Source: Pueribacillus theae
Lineage (GTDB): Bacteria; Bacillota; Bacilli; Bacillales; UBA6769
Length of the DNA: 64,000 nt
Direction: 5' to 3'
Assembly (NCBI RefSeq): GCF_003097615.1
Contig: NZ_QCZG01000005.1
Span: forward strand, 53,348-117,347
Made by a program: the position numbers and the translations under genes. The notes under the pieces are model-generated. The model ran no database searches, was not told the DNA's origin, and worked only from the letters and a program-made list of their open reading frames with translations. Positions 16,410 to 26,417 of the stretch are shown one piece after another (the first letter of the stretch is position 1; every line of letters begins with the position of its first letter).

Positions 16410-16955
16410 TTGTCTAAAAATAAAGAGTTATTCAGTTGGGTAAAAACAATTGTAGTTGCAATTATCATTGCTTTTATTATCCGTGCCTTTTTATTTACGA
16501 ATTATATCGTCGAAGGCGATTCGATGTTGCCCACGATGCATAATGGTGATCGTTTGATTGTAAATAAAATTGGATACAAAATATTCAAACCTGAGCGTTT
16601 TGACATCGTTGTCTTTCATGCAAACGAAAACGTTGATTATATTAAGAGAGTAATTGGATTGCCAGGTGATCAAATTGAGTATAAGAACGACATATTATAC
16701 ATAAATGGTGAACAATATGATGAGCCGTATTTAGACGAGTTGAAACAATCTTTCGACGGTTTATTTACATATAACTTTACAACGGAAGAAATCATTGGAC
16801 AAAAAACAGTACCGGAAAATACGGTTTTTGTACTTGGAGACAACCGCCAAGACAGTGCGGACAGCCGCATCATTGGCGTGATTCCTTATGATAACATTGT
16901 TGGTGAAGTAAACATTAAATATTGGCCCCTTTCAGATCTTCATTTTTATCATTAA
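16410..16955 (+). CDS. lepB: Type I signal peptidase
   Basis: This 181-residue protein has one N-terminal membrane anchor (about residues 10-30), then the catalytic Ser38 in VEGDSMLPT and the general-base Lys79 in DYIKRVIGLPGD. The C-terminal box is VLGDNRQDSADSR. The size and single anchor match the Gram-positive Sip-type enzymes (SipS/SipT/SipU). It cleaves secretory signal peptides on the outer face of the membrane. The start is TTG 16410 behind GTGAGGGAG. A strong promoter lies about 200 bases upstream, leaving a long structured leader. It has its own terminator. Confidence 0.95.
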   Translation: MSKNKELFSWVKTIVVAIIIAFIIRAFLFTNYIVEGDSMLPTMHNGDRLIVNKIGYKIFKPERFDIVVFHANENVDYIKRVIGLPGDQIEYKNDILYINGEQYDEPYLDELKQSFDGLFTYNFTTEEIIGQKTVPENTVFVLGDNRQDSADSRIIGVIPYDNIVGEVNIKYWPLSDLHFYH

Positions 16956-16964
16956 TTTATTTTG

Positions 16965-16997
16965 CCCTGGCTTTTACAGCAGGGTTTTAAATTTTTT
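16965..16997 (+). terminator. Terminator after signal peptidase I
   Basis: CCCTG/CAGGG with a ten-base loop is followed by TTTTAAATTTTTT. Confidence 0.65.
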
Positions 16998-17066
16998 AAT
17001 AGCTCTAGAAAAAATTGAAGAAGAAGTATAATCTTAATTTAAAAACAAAATAGGAGGAGAACGAGC

Positions 17067-17969
17067 TTGAAAATTGCAGTAGCAGGAGCAGGAGCTGTCG
17101 GAGGATATCTTGGAGCATTTTTAAAAAAGGCAGGCCATGATGTTACATTTCTTGCAAGGGGAAAACATTTAGAAGCGATGAAAAAGTCGGGGTTAAAAGT
17201 CATTGAAAATGGAGAGCCAATGACTGTGGACGGTGACTTTACAGATGATTTAACTGCGTTTCTTGATGCTGAATTAATTTTGTTTTGCGTGAAATCAACA
17301 GATACGAAAGAAACTGCTGAGAGAATTTCGGAATTGGGTAATGATCATGCCGTCATTCTTACACTCCAAAACGGTGTGGACAATGAAGAGGTGCTTTCAG
17401 ATATTTTTGGACAAGAACGCATCTTGTCAGCGGCCGCGTATATTTCATCACATATCCAGGAACCTGGTGTGATTCACGTGGATGGAGTGACAAAACTTGT
17501 CATTGGCGCTTTGCATGAATCGCTTGTTTCATTTCGTGACAATGTTGCAGAACTGTTTAATGAAGCGAATATTGAAACACTTACGAGAGATTCAATTATG
17601 GAGGCGAAATGGAAAAAACTTTTATGGAACGCAACATTTAATCCTCTGGCAGCTCTCTCAACAGCAACCGTAGGTGAAATATTGGATAATAAAGAGCTTA
17701 GAGAAACCGCGGAGAATATTTGCCGGGAGGTCCTTCTCATCGCGAATAAAAACGGTATTCCTTTAAAAGAAAAGATGTTTACCATCACCTTTAAAAATGC
17801 TGAATTGGCAAGAGGGCATAAACCATCCATGCTGCAAGATCGATTGAACGGCAAAAAAATGGAAATTGAATCATTGTCAGGCTATTTCGTTAAGAAAGGC
17901 AGGCAGCTCGGAGTGGAAACACCTGCCATCCAGGCAATCTACAGCAATCTTCTTTATATCGATAGTTAA
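17067..17969 (+). CDS. panE: 2-dehydropantoate 2-reductase (ketopantoate reductase)
   Basis: This 300-residue protein has the N-terminal nucleotide motif VAGAGAVGGYLGAFL, the segment TLQNGVDNEE, and the catalytic-lysine helix EAKWKKLLWNATFNPL with its conserved Lys and Asn. It reduces 2-dehydropantoate to pantoate with NADPH in pantothenate and CoA synthesis. The start is TTG 17067 behind AGGAGGAGA. Bacilli often carry several PanE paralogues, so this one might act on another 2-keto acid. A link to CoA supply would fit the CoA-rich region but is inference. It is followed after 33 bases by a transporter gene. Confidence 0.88.
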   Translation: MKIAVAGAGAVGGYLGAFLKKAGHDVTFLARGKHLEAMKKSGLKVIENGEPMTVDGDFTDDLTAFLDAELILFCVKSTDTKETAERISELGNDHAVILTLQNGVDNEEVLSDIFGQERILSAAAYISSHIQEPGVIHVDGVTKLVIGALHESLVSFRDNVAELFNEANIETLTRDSIMEAKWKKLLWNATFNPLAALSTATVGEILDNKELRETAENICREVLLIANKNGIPLKEKMFTITFKNAELARGHKPSMLQDRLNGKKMEIESLSGYFVKKGRQLGVETPAIQAIYSNLLYIDS

Positions 17970-18002
17970 ATCAGGATTTCTTTTGAAGGGATAGGAAAAG
18001 CA

Positions 18003-19424
18003 GTGGATAGAGCACATAGAAAGATGAAGAAAAACGAGAAATTATTGATGATCCAAAGCGGGCTTGTTCTTGGAATTACTTTTATATATTTGCTTGGGCA
18101 ATTTATCCACTTACCCCAAATGCAATATATTACAGGGGCTTATTTAATGTTTGTTATGCTCTTCTTTCTGCCGATTATCGATGGGCTGATTAAATATATG
18201 TCAATAGGGATGCTCGCGATCGGTTCGGTCATTTTTATTATGAAAGGAAGCAGCATAGACGTATGGATGGGCAGCGCATCCTTGAATCATACACTTATTT
18301 CATTATTTGTTTCTGTGCCGCTCCTTGGACTAACAGTGAAATCGGAAGAGTATTTACTCGCTTTAAAGGGGCTGTATATGAAATACTTGCATAGCCCTTC
18401 TTTATTTCTAGCGTCAACACAACTTTTTACACATGCAATGTCTGTCGTATTGAATATGGGTGCTGTCTCGATTTTTTATTATCTAACTTCAAAAAATCCA
18501 GTTTTAAACTCACCCCGCCTCCTATCAACTACATTGCTTCGTGGGTATGCAAGCACGATTACGTGGTCGCCGTTTTTTGCCGCAATGGCGCTAGTCATTG
18601 GCCAACTGCATATTGAATGGGCTGCAGCCCTTCCTTATTTATTGGGCTGTGTTCTTATCAGTTTTGCTGTCAGTATTTTAACTGATATGATTGTTATGAA
18701 AAGGGAAGCTGCCGTAACAGGTGCCGTCCAAGAACATGCAGCAACAGTGGAAGAAGACGGCGCAATTGTTGTAAATTGGAAGAAAATTATTGAACTTTTC
18801 TTATTGCTGGCGGGAATGATTGGGCTTGTTTTTTTAATTGATTGGCTGACACCTTTAACCATGCCTACAGCTGTGATTATCCTTGCTTTTTTATTGCCGC
18901 CTATATGGTTGGCCATCAAAGGACAAATTCTTTTGTTGCTTGCTGAAAGCAAGCATTACGTCACAACAACCGTACCGCTATTTAAAAAAGAAACCGTTCT
19001 TTTTCTTGCTACCGGTTTTTTCAGCGGCGCCGTCAGCCAAACAAATTTTGGGACTTGGCTGGCAAAAGTTCTTTTAACCGTTTTTAAAGATTTTACAATC
19101 GGGATTTCATTTTTTATTGCTGTAACGGTTATTGCCTTTAGTATTATAGGGTTTCATCCAATTATGCTCATTTCTCTATATATTACAAGTATAGATCCTG
19201 CATTGCTTGGAATGTCGAAATTGTATTATGCTGTACTGCTGCTAGGCGCTTGGGGTCTTGCGACAACAGTCTCTCCGATGACAGCGGTCAGTCACATGCT
19301 GGGGAATTTAATGAAGCAGCGCGTTTTTGAACTTTCATTTAACTGGAATATTTTTTACTGTCTCATTTCCTTATGTTTTCTCATCCTTTACTTAACAATC
19401 TTAACTGTTTTCCATATAATTTAG
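18003..19424 (+). CDS. Polytopic membrane transporter of unknown substrate
   Basis: This 473-residue protein has about ten to twelve membrane helices and a charged cytosolic loop in the middle (MKREAAVTGAVQEHAATVEEDG). Two polar hairpin-like stretches occupy similar places in the two halves: GYASTITWSPFFAAM and GLATTVSPMTAVSHM. That layout is typical of ion-transporter-superfamily elevator carriers for organic anions. I do not recognise the family. The start is GTG 18003 behind AAGGGATAGG; ATG 18024 is an alternative with a weaker ribosome site. It lies between panE and a beta-oxidation operon and may import an organic acid. Confidence 0.6.
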   Translation: MDRAHRKMKKNEKLLMIQSGLVLGITFIYLLGQFIHLPQMQYITGAYLMFVMLFFLPIIDGLIKYMSIGMLAIGSVIFIMKGSSIDVWMGSASLNHTLISLFVSVPLLGLTVKSEEYLLALKGLYMKYLHSPSLFLASTQLFTHAMSVVLNMGAVSIFYYLTSKNPVLNSPRLLSTTLLRGYASTITWSPFFAAMALVIGQLHIEWAAALPYLLGCVLISFAVSILTDMIVMKREAAVTGAVQEHAATVEEDGAIVVNWKKIIELFLLLAGMIGLVFLIDWLTPLTMPTAVIILAFLLPPIWLAIKGQILLLLAESKHYVTTTVPLFKKETVLFLATGFFSGAVSQTNFGTWLAKVLLTVFKDFTIGISFFIAVTVIAFSIIGFHPIMLISLYITSIDPALLGMSKLYYAVLLLGAWGLATTVSPMTAVSHMLGNLMKQRVFELSFNWNIFYCLISLCFLILYLTILTVFHII

Positions 19425-19559
19425 TGAAATTTACTATCAGAATAAAATTTCTTTTTTCTAAAAAAGTTTTTTCTGTTATTCTAATATAGGATGCCTGACC
19501 CAGTTTTTACGCCAACGATTAAAAAAGCAATTAACATACTGAAAAGGAGGAAAGTTTCA

Positions 19560-20342
19560 ATGGGTTACCAAAATCTTATCATTGACAAAAAAGACTCTGG
19601 ATTAGCTTACATCACGATTAATCGTCCAGAGGTTCGCAACGCTCTTAATAAAGAGACTGTTGATGAGATGGTTGAATCATTGTACGAGCTTGAAAATGAT
19701 GAAGCAGTACAATGCATTATTTTTACAGGGGCTGGTGAAAAATCATTCGCAGCAGGAGCCGACATTTCGCAACTTACGAAACGAACGATGCTCGATGCTT
19801 TTCAAAGAGGCACAATGCAAGAAATTTACGATATCATCGAAGCCTGCAGAAAGCCGACAATCGCTATGATTAACGGGTATGCACTAGGTGGAGGCTGCGA
19901 ACTTGCGATGTCCTGTGATATTCGCGTTGCGTCGACAAACGCCAAGCTTGGCCTGCCGGAATTAAACCTTTCGATTATTCCAGGCGCCGGAGGAACTCAG
20001 CGCTTAGCAAGGCTTGTCGGAAAAGGCAAAGCACTAGAGATGATTTTAACAGGTAAAATGATTGATGCAGAAGAAGCGAAGGCAATCGGGCTTGTAAGTG
20101 AAATTGCTTCACCAGAGGATCTTGTTGTCAAAACAGAAGAATTGGCTGAGAAAATAATAAGCAAAGGCCCTCTAGCAGTGATGCTTGCAAAATTGGCAGT
20201 TAACTACGGAACTGAAACAGAAATGAAAACAGGATTGATGATTGAAAGACTTTCTCAGGCCATCCTCTATACATCTGAAGATAAAAATGAAGGAACGACT
20301 GCATTTCTTGAAAAAAGAAAACCGAACTTCAAAGGAAAATAA
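19560..20342 (+). CDS. Enoyl-CoA hydratase
   Basis: This 260-residue crotonase is read from ATG 19560, which follows a strong AAAGGAGG; upstream codons in frame lack a ribosome site. Both catalytic glutamates are present (GGGCELAMSCD and LPELNLSIIPGAGGTQRL). Its C-terminus is EGTTAFLEKRKPNF. It opens a four-gene beta-oxidation set with the dehydrogenase 34 bases downstream, and is a paralogue of the gene at 5706. It should form 3-hydroxyacyl-CoA from enoyl-CoA. Confidence 0.92.
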   Translation: MGYQNLIIDKKDSGLAYITINRPEVRNALNKETVDEMVESLYELENDEAVQCIIFTGAGEKSFAAGADISQLTKRTMLDAFQRGTMQEIYDIIEACRKPTIAMINGYALGGGCELAMSCDIRVASTNAKLGLPELNLSIIPGAGGTQRLARLVGKGKALEMILTGKMIDAEEAKAIGLVSEIASPEDLVVKTEELAEKIISKGPLAVMLAKLAVNYGTETEMKTGLMIERLSQAILYTSEDKNEGTTAFLEKRKPNFKGK

Positions 20343-20376
20343 AGAAACTATTGAACGATAATAAAGAGGTGGTTAA

Positions 20377-21237
20377 ATGATGTTTAAGAAAGCAGCGGTT
20401 GTCGGCGCAGGAACGATGGGGAGGGGCATTGCCTTTGCCATTGGAGTCAAAGGGATTGAAGTAACCCTTCAAGACATTAATGAAGAGATGCTCGAACTTA
20501 GCAAAGATTACATAAAAAAACAATTTGAGATCAGTATCGAAAAACAAAAAATTACAGAAGAAGAAGCGGCAAAAAATCTCGAAAAAATTCATTACACTAC
20601 AAATCTCGAAGAAGCTGCTAAAGATGCGGATATCGTAATAGAAGCTGTACTTGAATTGATGGATCTCAAAATTGAACTATTTAAGAAACTGGATGACATT
20701 ACTCCGTCGCATACAATTTTAGCGACAAACACATCAACGATGAGCCCGACAGAGATTGCGGCGGCAACGAATCGCCCTGGACAATGTGTGGCATTGCACT
20801 TTTTCAACCCAGTGCCAAAGATGAAACTGATCGAAATTATTCGCGGTTTGGAAACCTCCGACGAAACGATGCAGAAAGCGTTGCAGTTTGGCGAACTTAT
20901 CGGGAAAGAATGCGTCCAAATCAACGAATTCCCAGGTTTTGCGACAAGCAGAATGAACTGCCTGATCGGAAATGAAGCGATGAATATGGTGATGGAAGGC
21001 GTAGGCAGTGTAGAAGATATAGACAAAGCGATGAAACTTGGCCTAAACCATCCAATGGGACCGCTAGAGCTTGCCGACCTCGTTGGACTTGATACAAGGC
21101 TCCGAAACATGGAGTATCTTCACCAAACATTAGGAGAGAAATTCAGGCCTTGCCCGTTATTGGTGAAATATGTAAAAGCAGGCAGGCTTGGACGAAAAAG
21201 CGGAAAAGGTTTTTATGATTATTCTGCTAAAAAATAA
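20377..21237 (+). CDS. 3-hydroxyacyl-CoA dehydrogenase
   Basis: This 286-residue protein has a Rossmann motif VVGAGTMGRGIAFA, the catalytic His in LHFFNPVPKMKLIE, and the C-terminal domain ending GRLGRKSGKGFYDY. It oxidises 3-hydroxyacyl-CoA with NAD. It is a paralogue of the gene at 6506 and of the short-chain MmgB/Hbd enzymes. The start ATG follows AAGAGGTGG. It is 34 bases after the hydratase and 40 before the acyl-CoA dehydrogenase, so it is a middle gene of the operon. Confidence 0.93.
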   Translation: MMFKKAAVVGAGTMGRGIAFAIGVKGIEVTLQDINEEMLELSKDYIKKQFEISIEKQKITEEEAAKNLEKIHYTTNLEEAAKDADIVIEAVLELMDLKIELFKKLDDITPSHTILATNTSTMSPTEIAAATNRPGQCVALHFFNPVPKMKLIEIIRGLETSDETMQKALQFGELIGKECVQINEFPGFATSRMNCLIGNEAMNMVMEGVGSVEDIDKAMKLGLNHPMGPLELADLVGLDTRLRNMEYLHQTLGEKFRPCPLLVKYVKAGRLGRKSGKGFYDYSAKK

Positions 21238-21277
21238 AGAAATATGATAAGATAGATATGGATAGGAGTGGATGATA

Positions 21278-22426
21278 ATGGACTTTAAATTAAGCGATGA
21301 TATTTTATTTCTAAAAAATAATGTTCGCGACTTTGTTCAAAATGAAGTAGAACCTGTTGCAATGGAAATTGAAGAGACAGATAAGATTCCGGAGAAAATT
21401 GTCGAAATGTCGAAAGAGATGGGGCTGTTTGGACTTAGTATTCCTGAAGAATACGGCGGCCTTGGCATCGGCATGGTTGGAAAATGTGCGCTTTACGAAG
21501 AAATTGGCCAAACACATAATGGCTTTACGACGCTGATTGGCGCCCACACCGGTATTGGTTCTGTTGGCATCGTTGAAATGGGCAACGAAGAACAAAAGAA
21601 AAAATATTTGCCTGCAATGGCAAGCGGAGAGAAAATCGGCGCATTCGCATTAACTGAGCCGCAAGCGGGTTCAAATGCGACCAACTTGAAAACAACAGCC
21701 GTGAAAAAAGGCGATAAATATATTATCAACGGTACGAAGCATTATATTACCAATGCGGTTGAAGCAGACGTATTTACCGTTATGGCTGTAACCGATCCGT
21801 CCAAAGGCGCAAAAGGAATCACATCATTCATCGTTGAAAAAGATTTCCCAGGCTTCAATCTCGGTGGAATTGAAAAGAAAATGGGTCTCAAAGGCTCTCA
21901 TTCTGCAGAGCTAGTCTTCGAAGATCTTGAAGTTCCTGAGGAAAATGTCCTTGGCGAAGTCGGAATGGGTTATGTTAACGCGCTAAAAATCCTTGCGAAC
22001 GGCCGCGCTGGCCTAGCTGCCAGAAACCTAGGCTCTTGCCAAAAATTGCTTGACATGTCCATGCACCACGTAGAAGAACGCATTCAATTTGGCGTTCCAA
22101 TTATTGAACATCAAGCAGTTGCCCATATGGTCGCTGAAATGGCGATGGAAACTGAAGCATTGCGTTCATTCACTTATAGAGTAGCATGGATGGTTGACCA
22201 AGGAATGAAAGTAATTAAAGAAGCGGCGATGTTGAAACTTTACGGTTCTGAAGTGTACAACCGTGTCGCAGATAAAGCGGTTCAAGTTCACGGAGGAATT
22301 GGCTATATCTCTGACTTCCCAATTGAACGCTACTACAGAGATGCCCGTATTACCCGCATCTATGAAGGGACTTCAGAAATTCAAAAGAACATCATTGCAG
22401 GCCAATTACGCAAAGAATATAAATGA
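21278..22426 (+). CDS. Acyl-CoA dehydrogenase
   Basis: This 382-residue acyl-CoA dehydrogenase has [37 protein letters not shown] and the catalytic Glu in [12 protein letters not shown] choose ATG 21278, nine bases after AGGAG; an ATG at 21272 is too close to that site. It is a paralogue of those at 9474 and 53837 and belongs to the short-chain (MmgC-like) group. It takes electrons from acyl-CoA to ETF. A terminator follows, before the thiolase gene, so full co-expression of the pathway may need readthrough. Confidence 0.92.
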   Translation: MDFKLSDDILFLKNNVRDFVQNEVEPVAMEIEETDKIPEKIVEMSKEMGLFGLSIPEEYGGLGIGMVGKCALYEEIGQTHNGFTTLIGAHTGIGSVGIVEMGNEEQKKKYLPAMASGEKIGAFALTEPQAGSNATNLKTTAVKKGDKYIINGTKHYITNAVEADVFTVMAVTDPSKGAKGITSFIVEKDFPGFNLGGIEKKMGLKGSHSAELVFEDLEVPEENVLGEVGMGYVNALKILANGRAGLAARNLGSCQKLLDMSMHHVEERIQFGVPIIEHQAVAHMVAEMAMETEALRSFTYRVAWMVDQGMKVIKEAAMLKLYGSEVYNRVADKAVQVHGGIGYISDFPIERYYRDARITRIYEGTSEIQKNIIAGQLRKEYK

Positions 22427-22453
22427 TGACTGATTGTGTGCGGGATTCAAAAA

Positions 22454-22486
22454 CGGGACAGTTTTTATGCTTTGTCCCCTTTTCTC
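22454..22486 (+). terminator. Terminator between acyl-CoA dehydrogenase and thiolase genes
   Basis: GGGACA/TGTCCC with a 12-base loop is followed by CCTTTTC. The T-run is short, so readthrough is likely. Confidence 0.55.
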
Positions 22487-22557
22487 GCTCACTTTATTTT
22501 CAAGCAATAATTTTATAAAGGATTCAAATACCTATATTGTATAAGGGGGATTTTAAA

Positions 22558-23748
22558 ATGAGTCAACAACAAGAATATGTAATTGTAAGCGCTGTTCGTA
22601 CACCAATCGGCCGATATGGTGGCACATTAAAAGACGTGACTTCCGGCCATCTTGCGGCACATGTCATTAAAGAAGCGATTAATCGCGCAGGCATAAAACC
22701 TAAACAGGTTGATGAAGTGATTCTCGGTGAAGTAAGGCAGCAAACAGATGAATCAAATGTTGCCCGTGTTGCCGCTTTAAGAGCTGGTATTCCTGAAACT
22801 TCACCTGCATTTACAATCAACCGCCTTTGTGCTTCAGGCATGCAGGCAATTGGCTCTGCCGTTCAACAAATCGCATTTGGACAAGCAGAGGTTGTTGTAG
22901 CTGGCGGGACTGAGAACATGAGCCTCGCTCCATTGTACTTGCGCGGAAGCCGTTTCGGTGGGGATAACCCTAAGCTCGTGGACTCAAACAAAGAAAATGG
23001 CCAACAGCCAACTGAAATATTCGGCCACAATCTTGGCATGGGGATGACAGCTGAAAATGTTGCAGAACGCTACAACATTTCAAGAGAAGACCAAGATGCT
23101 TTTGCTGCTGAAAGCCAAAGACGTGCTGCACAAGCCATTGAAGAAGGCAAATTTAAAGATGAAATTGTACCGATTGAAGTAAAACAAAGAAAAAATACAA
23201 TTGTATTTGATACAGACGAATTCCCTCGTCCTGGAACAACGGTTGAAATTCTCTCTAAGCTTAAACCAGCATTTAAAGAGGGCGGAACAGTAACAGCAGG
23301 AAACGCTTGCGGAAGAAATGACGGTGCAACTGCAATGGTCATTATGACAAAAGCAAAAGCTGAAGAGCTTGGTTTAAAACCGCTTGCTAAAATTGTAGAC
23401 TGGACAGCTGCTGGAGTATCTCCAGAAGTCATGGGAATCGGACCTGTACCAGCGGTGAAAAAGCTGCTTGAAAAAACAGGCAAAAGCTTGGATGAAATCG
23501 ATTTATTTGAATTAAATGAAGCATTTGCTGCCCAATCAGTCGCTTGCATTCGTGAGCTTAACCTTGACCCGGAAAAAGTGAACGTAAATGGCGGAGCCAT
23601 TGCACTCGGCCACCCGCTTGGTGGAACAGGCGCAAGAATCACGACAACATTGCTTTATGAAATGAAACGCAGAAATGCAAAATACGGCATTTCTACACTA
23701 TGTGTTGGCGGCGGCCAAGGCATGGCGCTAATGCTTGAATTGCTTTAA
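22558..23748 (+). CDS. Acetyl-CoA C-acetyltransferase (thiolase)
   Basis: This 396-residue thiolase is read from ATG 22558 behind AAGGGGGA. Cys91 in [10 protein letters not shown] is the acyl-accepting nucleophile, His lies in [16 protein letters not shown], and the second Cys lies in [13 protein letters not shown]. It cleaves 3-oxoacyl-CoA with CoA to shorten the chain by two carbons, or condenses acetyl-CoA in reverse. It closes the beta-oxidation set begun at 19560. It resembles MmgA/AtoB-type enzymes. It ends at a bidirectional terminator shared with the leftward transaminase gene. Confidence 0.94.
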   Translation: MSQQQEYVIVSAVRTPIGRYGGTLKDVTSGHLAAHVIKEAINRAGIKPKQVDEVILGEVRQQTDESNVARVAALRAGIPETSPAFTINRLCASGMQAIGSAVQQIAFGQAEVVVAGGTENMSLAPLYLRGSRFGGDNPKLVDSNKENGQQPTEIFGHNLGMGMTAENVAERYNISREDQDAFAAESQRRAAQAIEEGKFKDEIVPIEVKQRKNTIVFDTDEFPRPGTTVEILSKLKPAFKEGGTVTAGNACGRNDGATAMVIMTKAKAEELGLKPLAKIVDWTAAGVSPEVMGIGPVPAVKKLLEKTGKSLDEIDLFELNEAFAAQSVACIRELNLDPEKVNVNGGAIALGHPLGGTGARITTTLLYEMKRRNAKYGISTLCVGGGQGMALMLELL

Positions 23749-23769
23749 TAGATTACTAGAAAAAAATTA

Positions 23770-23815
23770 CCCCCTTTAAGTTCCAATCGCTTAAAGGGGG
23801 CTCTTAAATTTTTTT
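23770..23815. terminator. Bidirectional terminator between thiolase and D-amino acid transaminase genes
   Basis: CCCCCTTTAAG/CTTAAAGGGGG is an 11-bp perfect stem with T-rich tracts on both sides (ATTTTTTT rightward; TAATTTTTTT read leftward). Confidence 0.88.
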
Positions 23816-23818
23816 AAG

Positions 23819-24676
23819 TTAGTATGTGATCCTAGCTTGCTTTTGAATGTATTTTTGAAATAACGCCTGCAGTTGCTTTGTGTGAGGTCCTGGCTGTCCA
23901 TTTCCAATAGTTTTGTTATCAATTTTTACAATTGGCATTACTTCAGATACTGTGCTTGACAAGAATACCTCATCAGCATTCATCAAATCATCAACATTAA
24001 ATGGTTTTTCGACTAATGATAATTTGTTTTCTTTACATAATTTAAAAATCATTTGCCTTGTAATACCATTCAAAATAAAATGGGATTCAGGGTGAGTAAT
24101 CATGTTGCCCTTGGCAACAATAAAAATATTTGACGAAGCACCTTCCGTTACGATTCCGTCGCGATGAAAAATGGCCTCATAACAACCTTGCTCTTTTGCT
24201 TCCTCTTTAGCGAGAATGTTTGGCAACAAGTTTAAGCTTTTTATATCACAGCGGAGCCAGCGGATATCAGGTGTAACAATTGCACTAACTCCATTTGCCA
24301 TTTGTAATTTGGGTATCGGCATTTCTTTTGTGTATGCCGTCAATACAGGTGTTGTATGTTCATCGGGAAACACATGGGCCCTTGGTGAAACACCCCTCGT
24401 AAGCTGCATATAGACAATCCCCAGCTGCAATTCATTTTCCTTAATCAATGCATTAAGATTTTCCTTAAGGGATTCTTTCGTAAAGAGGATTTTTAATTTA
24501 ATTTTTCCGGCACTTTCAAAAAATCGATCAATATGTTCTTCCACTCCAAACAAATCACCATTATAAACTCGGATGACTTCGTAGACTCCATCTCCAAATT
24601 GATAGCCGCGATCTTCCATATCAATACGGTGCTGGCTCCGTTCCATCATCTGATCATTTACGATAACTTTTCCCAA
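23819..24676 (-). CDS. dat: D-alanine/D-amino acid aminotransferase
   Basis: This 285-residue class IV aminotransferase has the PLP Lys146 in RCDIKSLNLLPN, the N-terminal EDRGYQFGDGVYEVIRVYNG, and VTEGASSNIF that binds the cofactor phosphate side. These match the D-amino acid transaminases, which interconvert D-alanine and D-glutamate for the cell wall and spore metabolism. Branched-chain aminotransferases share the fold but differ in the N-terminal motif. The start ATG is at 24676. It is followed on the same strand by the end of its transcript at a bidirectional terminator; a lipoprotein gene lies 65 bases upstream. Confidence 0.92.
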   Translation of the reverse strand: MGKVIVNDQMMERSQHRIDMEDRGYQFGDGVYEVIRVYNGDLFGVEEHIDRFFESAGKIKLKILFTKESLKENLNALIKENELQLGIVYMQLTRGVSPRAHVFPDEHTTPVLTAYTKEMPIPKLQMANGVSAIVTPDIRWLRCDIKSLNLLPNILAKEEAKEQGCYEAIFHRDGIVTEGASSNIFIVAKGNMITHPESHFILNGITRQMIFKLCKENKLSLVEKPFNVDDLMNADEVFLSSTVSEVMPIVKIDNKTIGNGQPGPHTKQLQALFQKYIQKQARITY

Positions 24677-24741
24677 CAGACAAGCAACTCCTTTTAAAAA
24701 CCTCTATTGATTTTTATTTCTACCTTATTATCGTACTTCAT

Positions 24742-25212
24742 TTATAAATTAATATCGATTCCTTTATTCCGTTTATTTTCATGTTCGATAAGTTTAAAAA
24801 GAACTGTTTTATCGGTTCGTTCTATTTTAACAATATCCAACGGGAAAGTAATGGCTTGTGTGACGAGTTCATCATCAGCCGGGTCTTTAAATTTGTAAAA
24901 AACGTGCACAGAGTCGCCCCAATCTTCCACACTCGTAATCTCGACATCATAGCCGCCGGTTGGCTGTTCGCCTCTTGAGACGACGATATAATAATCATTA
25001 TCACTCGGTAATACGTACGTTGCTTTTTCGCGATTTTTGTAATTTATCGTTTCCTGCACGTCTTTAGGGGTATCTTCAAGCTGCACCCTTTCAAAAGGGA
25101 TATCAGCAATTTTTTCAGTACCTTCAATGCTTTTAGCAGGATCCTTTGTGCATCCGAACAGGAGAAGGAATAGAAGCAGTCCCCCTCCGATTTTTAATAG
25201 TGTCTTTAGCAT
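24742..25212 (-). CDS. PrcB-domain lipoprotein
   Basis: This 156-residue protein has a lipoprotein signal peptide (LLFGC, Cys21). A single C-terminal domain contains YYIVVSRGEQPTGGYDVEI, the TGGY-centred signature of the PrcB C-terminal domain. It then shows VHVFYKFKDPADDE and a strand FPLDIVKIER. Such small domains occur in envelope proteins and protease-complex subunits with no clear enzymatic role. It should sit on the outer face of the membrane. It may be co-transcribed with the transaminase downstream. Confidence 0.75.
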   Translation of the reverse strand: MLKTLLKIGGGLLLFLLLFGCTKDPAKSIEGTEKIADIPFERVQLEDTPKDVQETINYKNREKATYVLPSDNDYYIVVSRGEQPTGGYDVEITSVEDWGDSVHVFYKFKDPADDELVTQAITFPLDIVKIERTDKTVLFKLIEHENKRNKGIDINL

Positions 25213-25327
25213 AAGTATGTTCCTTTCTTCATCAATTCCTTACCTTTAACGTAATCGAATTTTAAAGGCATTTCAAGGTGAACATGTTACAATAGTATGA
25301 GGAATCCATTCAATAGGGGGAAGAGAA

Positions 25328-26377
25328 ATGAATACATATAAGATTGCAGTTATACCCGGAGACGGAATTGGAAATGAGGTTGTACCGAAGGCGTTAGAAG
25401 TTTTAAAACAAGCAGCTGAATTAAATGGCACGTTTCAGCTCGAATGTACGACTTTTCCTTGGAGCTGTGATTACTATATGGAACATGGCAAAATGATGCC
25501 GGATGATGGGTTGGAACAATTGAAAAAATTTGATGCCATCTTTCTAGGAGCAGTTGGCGATCCTGCACGTGTTCCTGACCATGTATCGCTATGGGGATTG
25601 CTTTTGAAAATTCGCCGCCAGTTTAAACAACAATTAAACGTCCGGCCTGCTAAATATTTAAAAGGATTGGAATCACCGCTTAAAAATCCGAAAGGCTTCG
25701 ATCTTGTTATTGTTCGTGAAAATAGCGAAGGCGAATATAGTGAAGTAGGAGGGCGTATTTATCAAGGGGAAGATGAGATAGCAATACAGAACAATGTTTT
25801 TTCGCGTAAAGCATCTGAAAGAGCAATGCATTATGCTTTTCAATTAGCAGAAAAGCGGAAAAACTATGTCACAAGTGCAACAAAGTCAAACGGCATCGTT
25901 TACAGCATGCCTTTTTGGGATGAAATTTTTAAAAGTGTGTCGGAGAAATACAATATAAAAACAGATTCATTTCATATTGACGCCCTTTCGGCCTATTTCA
26001 TTACAAAACCAGAAATGTTTGATGTTGTTGTTGCCAGCAACTTATTTGGTGATATTTTATCAGACATTGGTGCTGCGATTATGGGGAGCATAGGCATCGC
26101 ACCGGCGGCAAACATTCATTTAGATGGCGAATATCCGTCAATGTTTGAACCAGTGCACGGTTCAGCCCCGGATATCGCAGGAAAAGGGATTGCCAATCCA
26201 ATCGGCCAAATTTGGACAGGAAAAATGATGCTCGATCATTTAGGTGAAAAAAATGCTGCGGACAACATCATGTCAGCAATTGAACAAACCATTGCAAACG
26301 GAATAAAAACACCCGATCTTAGTGGAAGTGCATCAACAAAAGAAGTGACAGAAGCGATAATCAGTTATTTAAAATGA
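25328..26377 (+). CDS. Tartrate/D-malate dehydrogenase (decarboxylating), isopropylmalate dehydrogenase family
   Basis: This 349-residue protein starts at ATG 25328 behind AGGGGGAAG. It carries the beta-decarboxylating dehydrogenase core: PGDGIGNEV, GAVGDPARVPDHVSLWGLLL, VRENSEGEYSEVGGR, the metal aspartates in NLFGDILSDIGAA, and MFEPVHGSAPDIAGKG. The PDHVSLWGLLLKIRR segment is typical of the TtuC/YcsA/DmlA branch rather than LeuB. It oxidises and decarboxylates tartrate or D-malate with NAD and metal. It stands beside no tartrate uptake gene, so the physiological substrate is unsure. A VTT membrane protein gene follows 40 bases downstream. Confidence 0.88.
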   Translation: MNTYKIAVIPGDGIGNEVVPKALEVLKQAAELNGTFQLECTTFPWSCDYYMEHGKMMPDDGLEQLKKFDAIFLGAVGDPARVPDHVSLWGLLLKIRRQFKQQLNVRPAKYLKGLESPLKNPKGFDLVIVRENSEGEYSEVGGRIYQGEDEIAIQNNVFSRKASERAMHYAFQLAEKRKNYVTSATKSNGIVYSMPFWDEIFKSVSEKYNIKTDSFHIDALSAYFITKPEMFDVVVASNLFGDILSDIGAAIMGSIGIAPAANIHLDGEYPSMFEPVHGSAPDIAGKGIANPIGQIWTGKMMLDHLGEKNAADNIMSAIEQTIANGIKTPDLSGSASTKEVTEAIISYLK

Positions 26378-26417
26378 TTTTGTGAATAATGCCAAACGAT
26401 ATAAAGGTGAAGCAAGT

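Noticed and set aside
20592..21110. 172-codon leftward ORF opposite the 3-hydroxyacyl-CoA dehydrogenase
   Set aside because: Shadow of the real gene; no motifs or ribosome site.
23070..23642. 190-codon leftward ORF opposite the thiolase
   Set aside because: Shadow of a gene with its full catalytic triad; composition typical of antisense frames.
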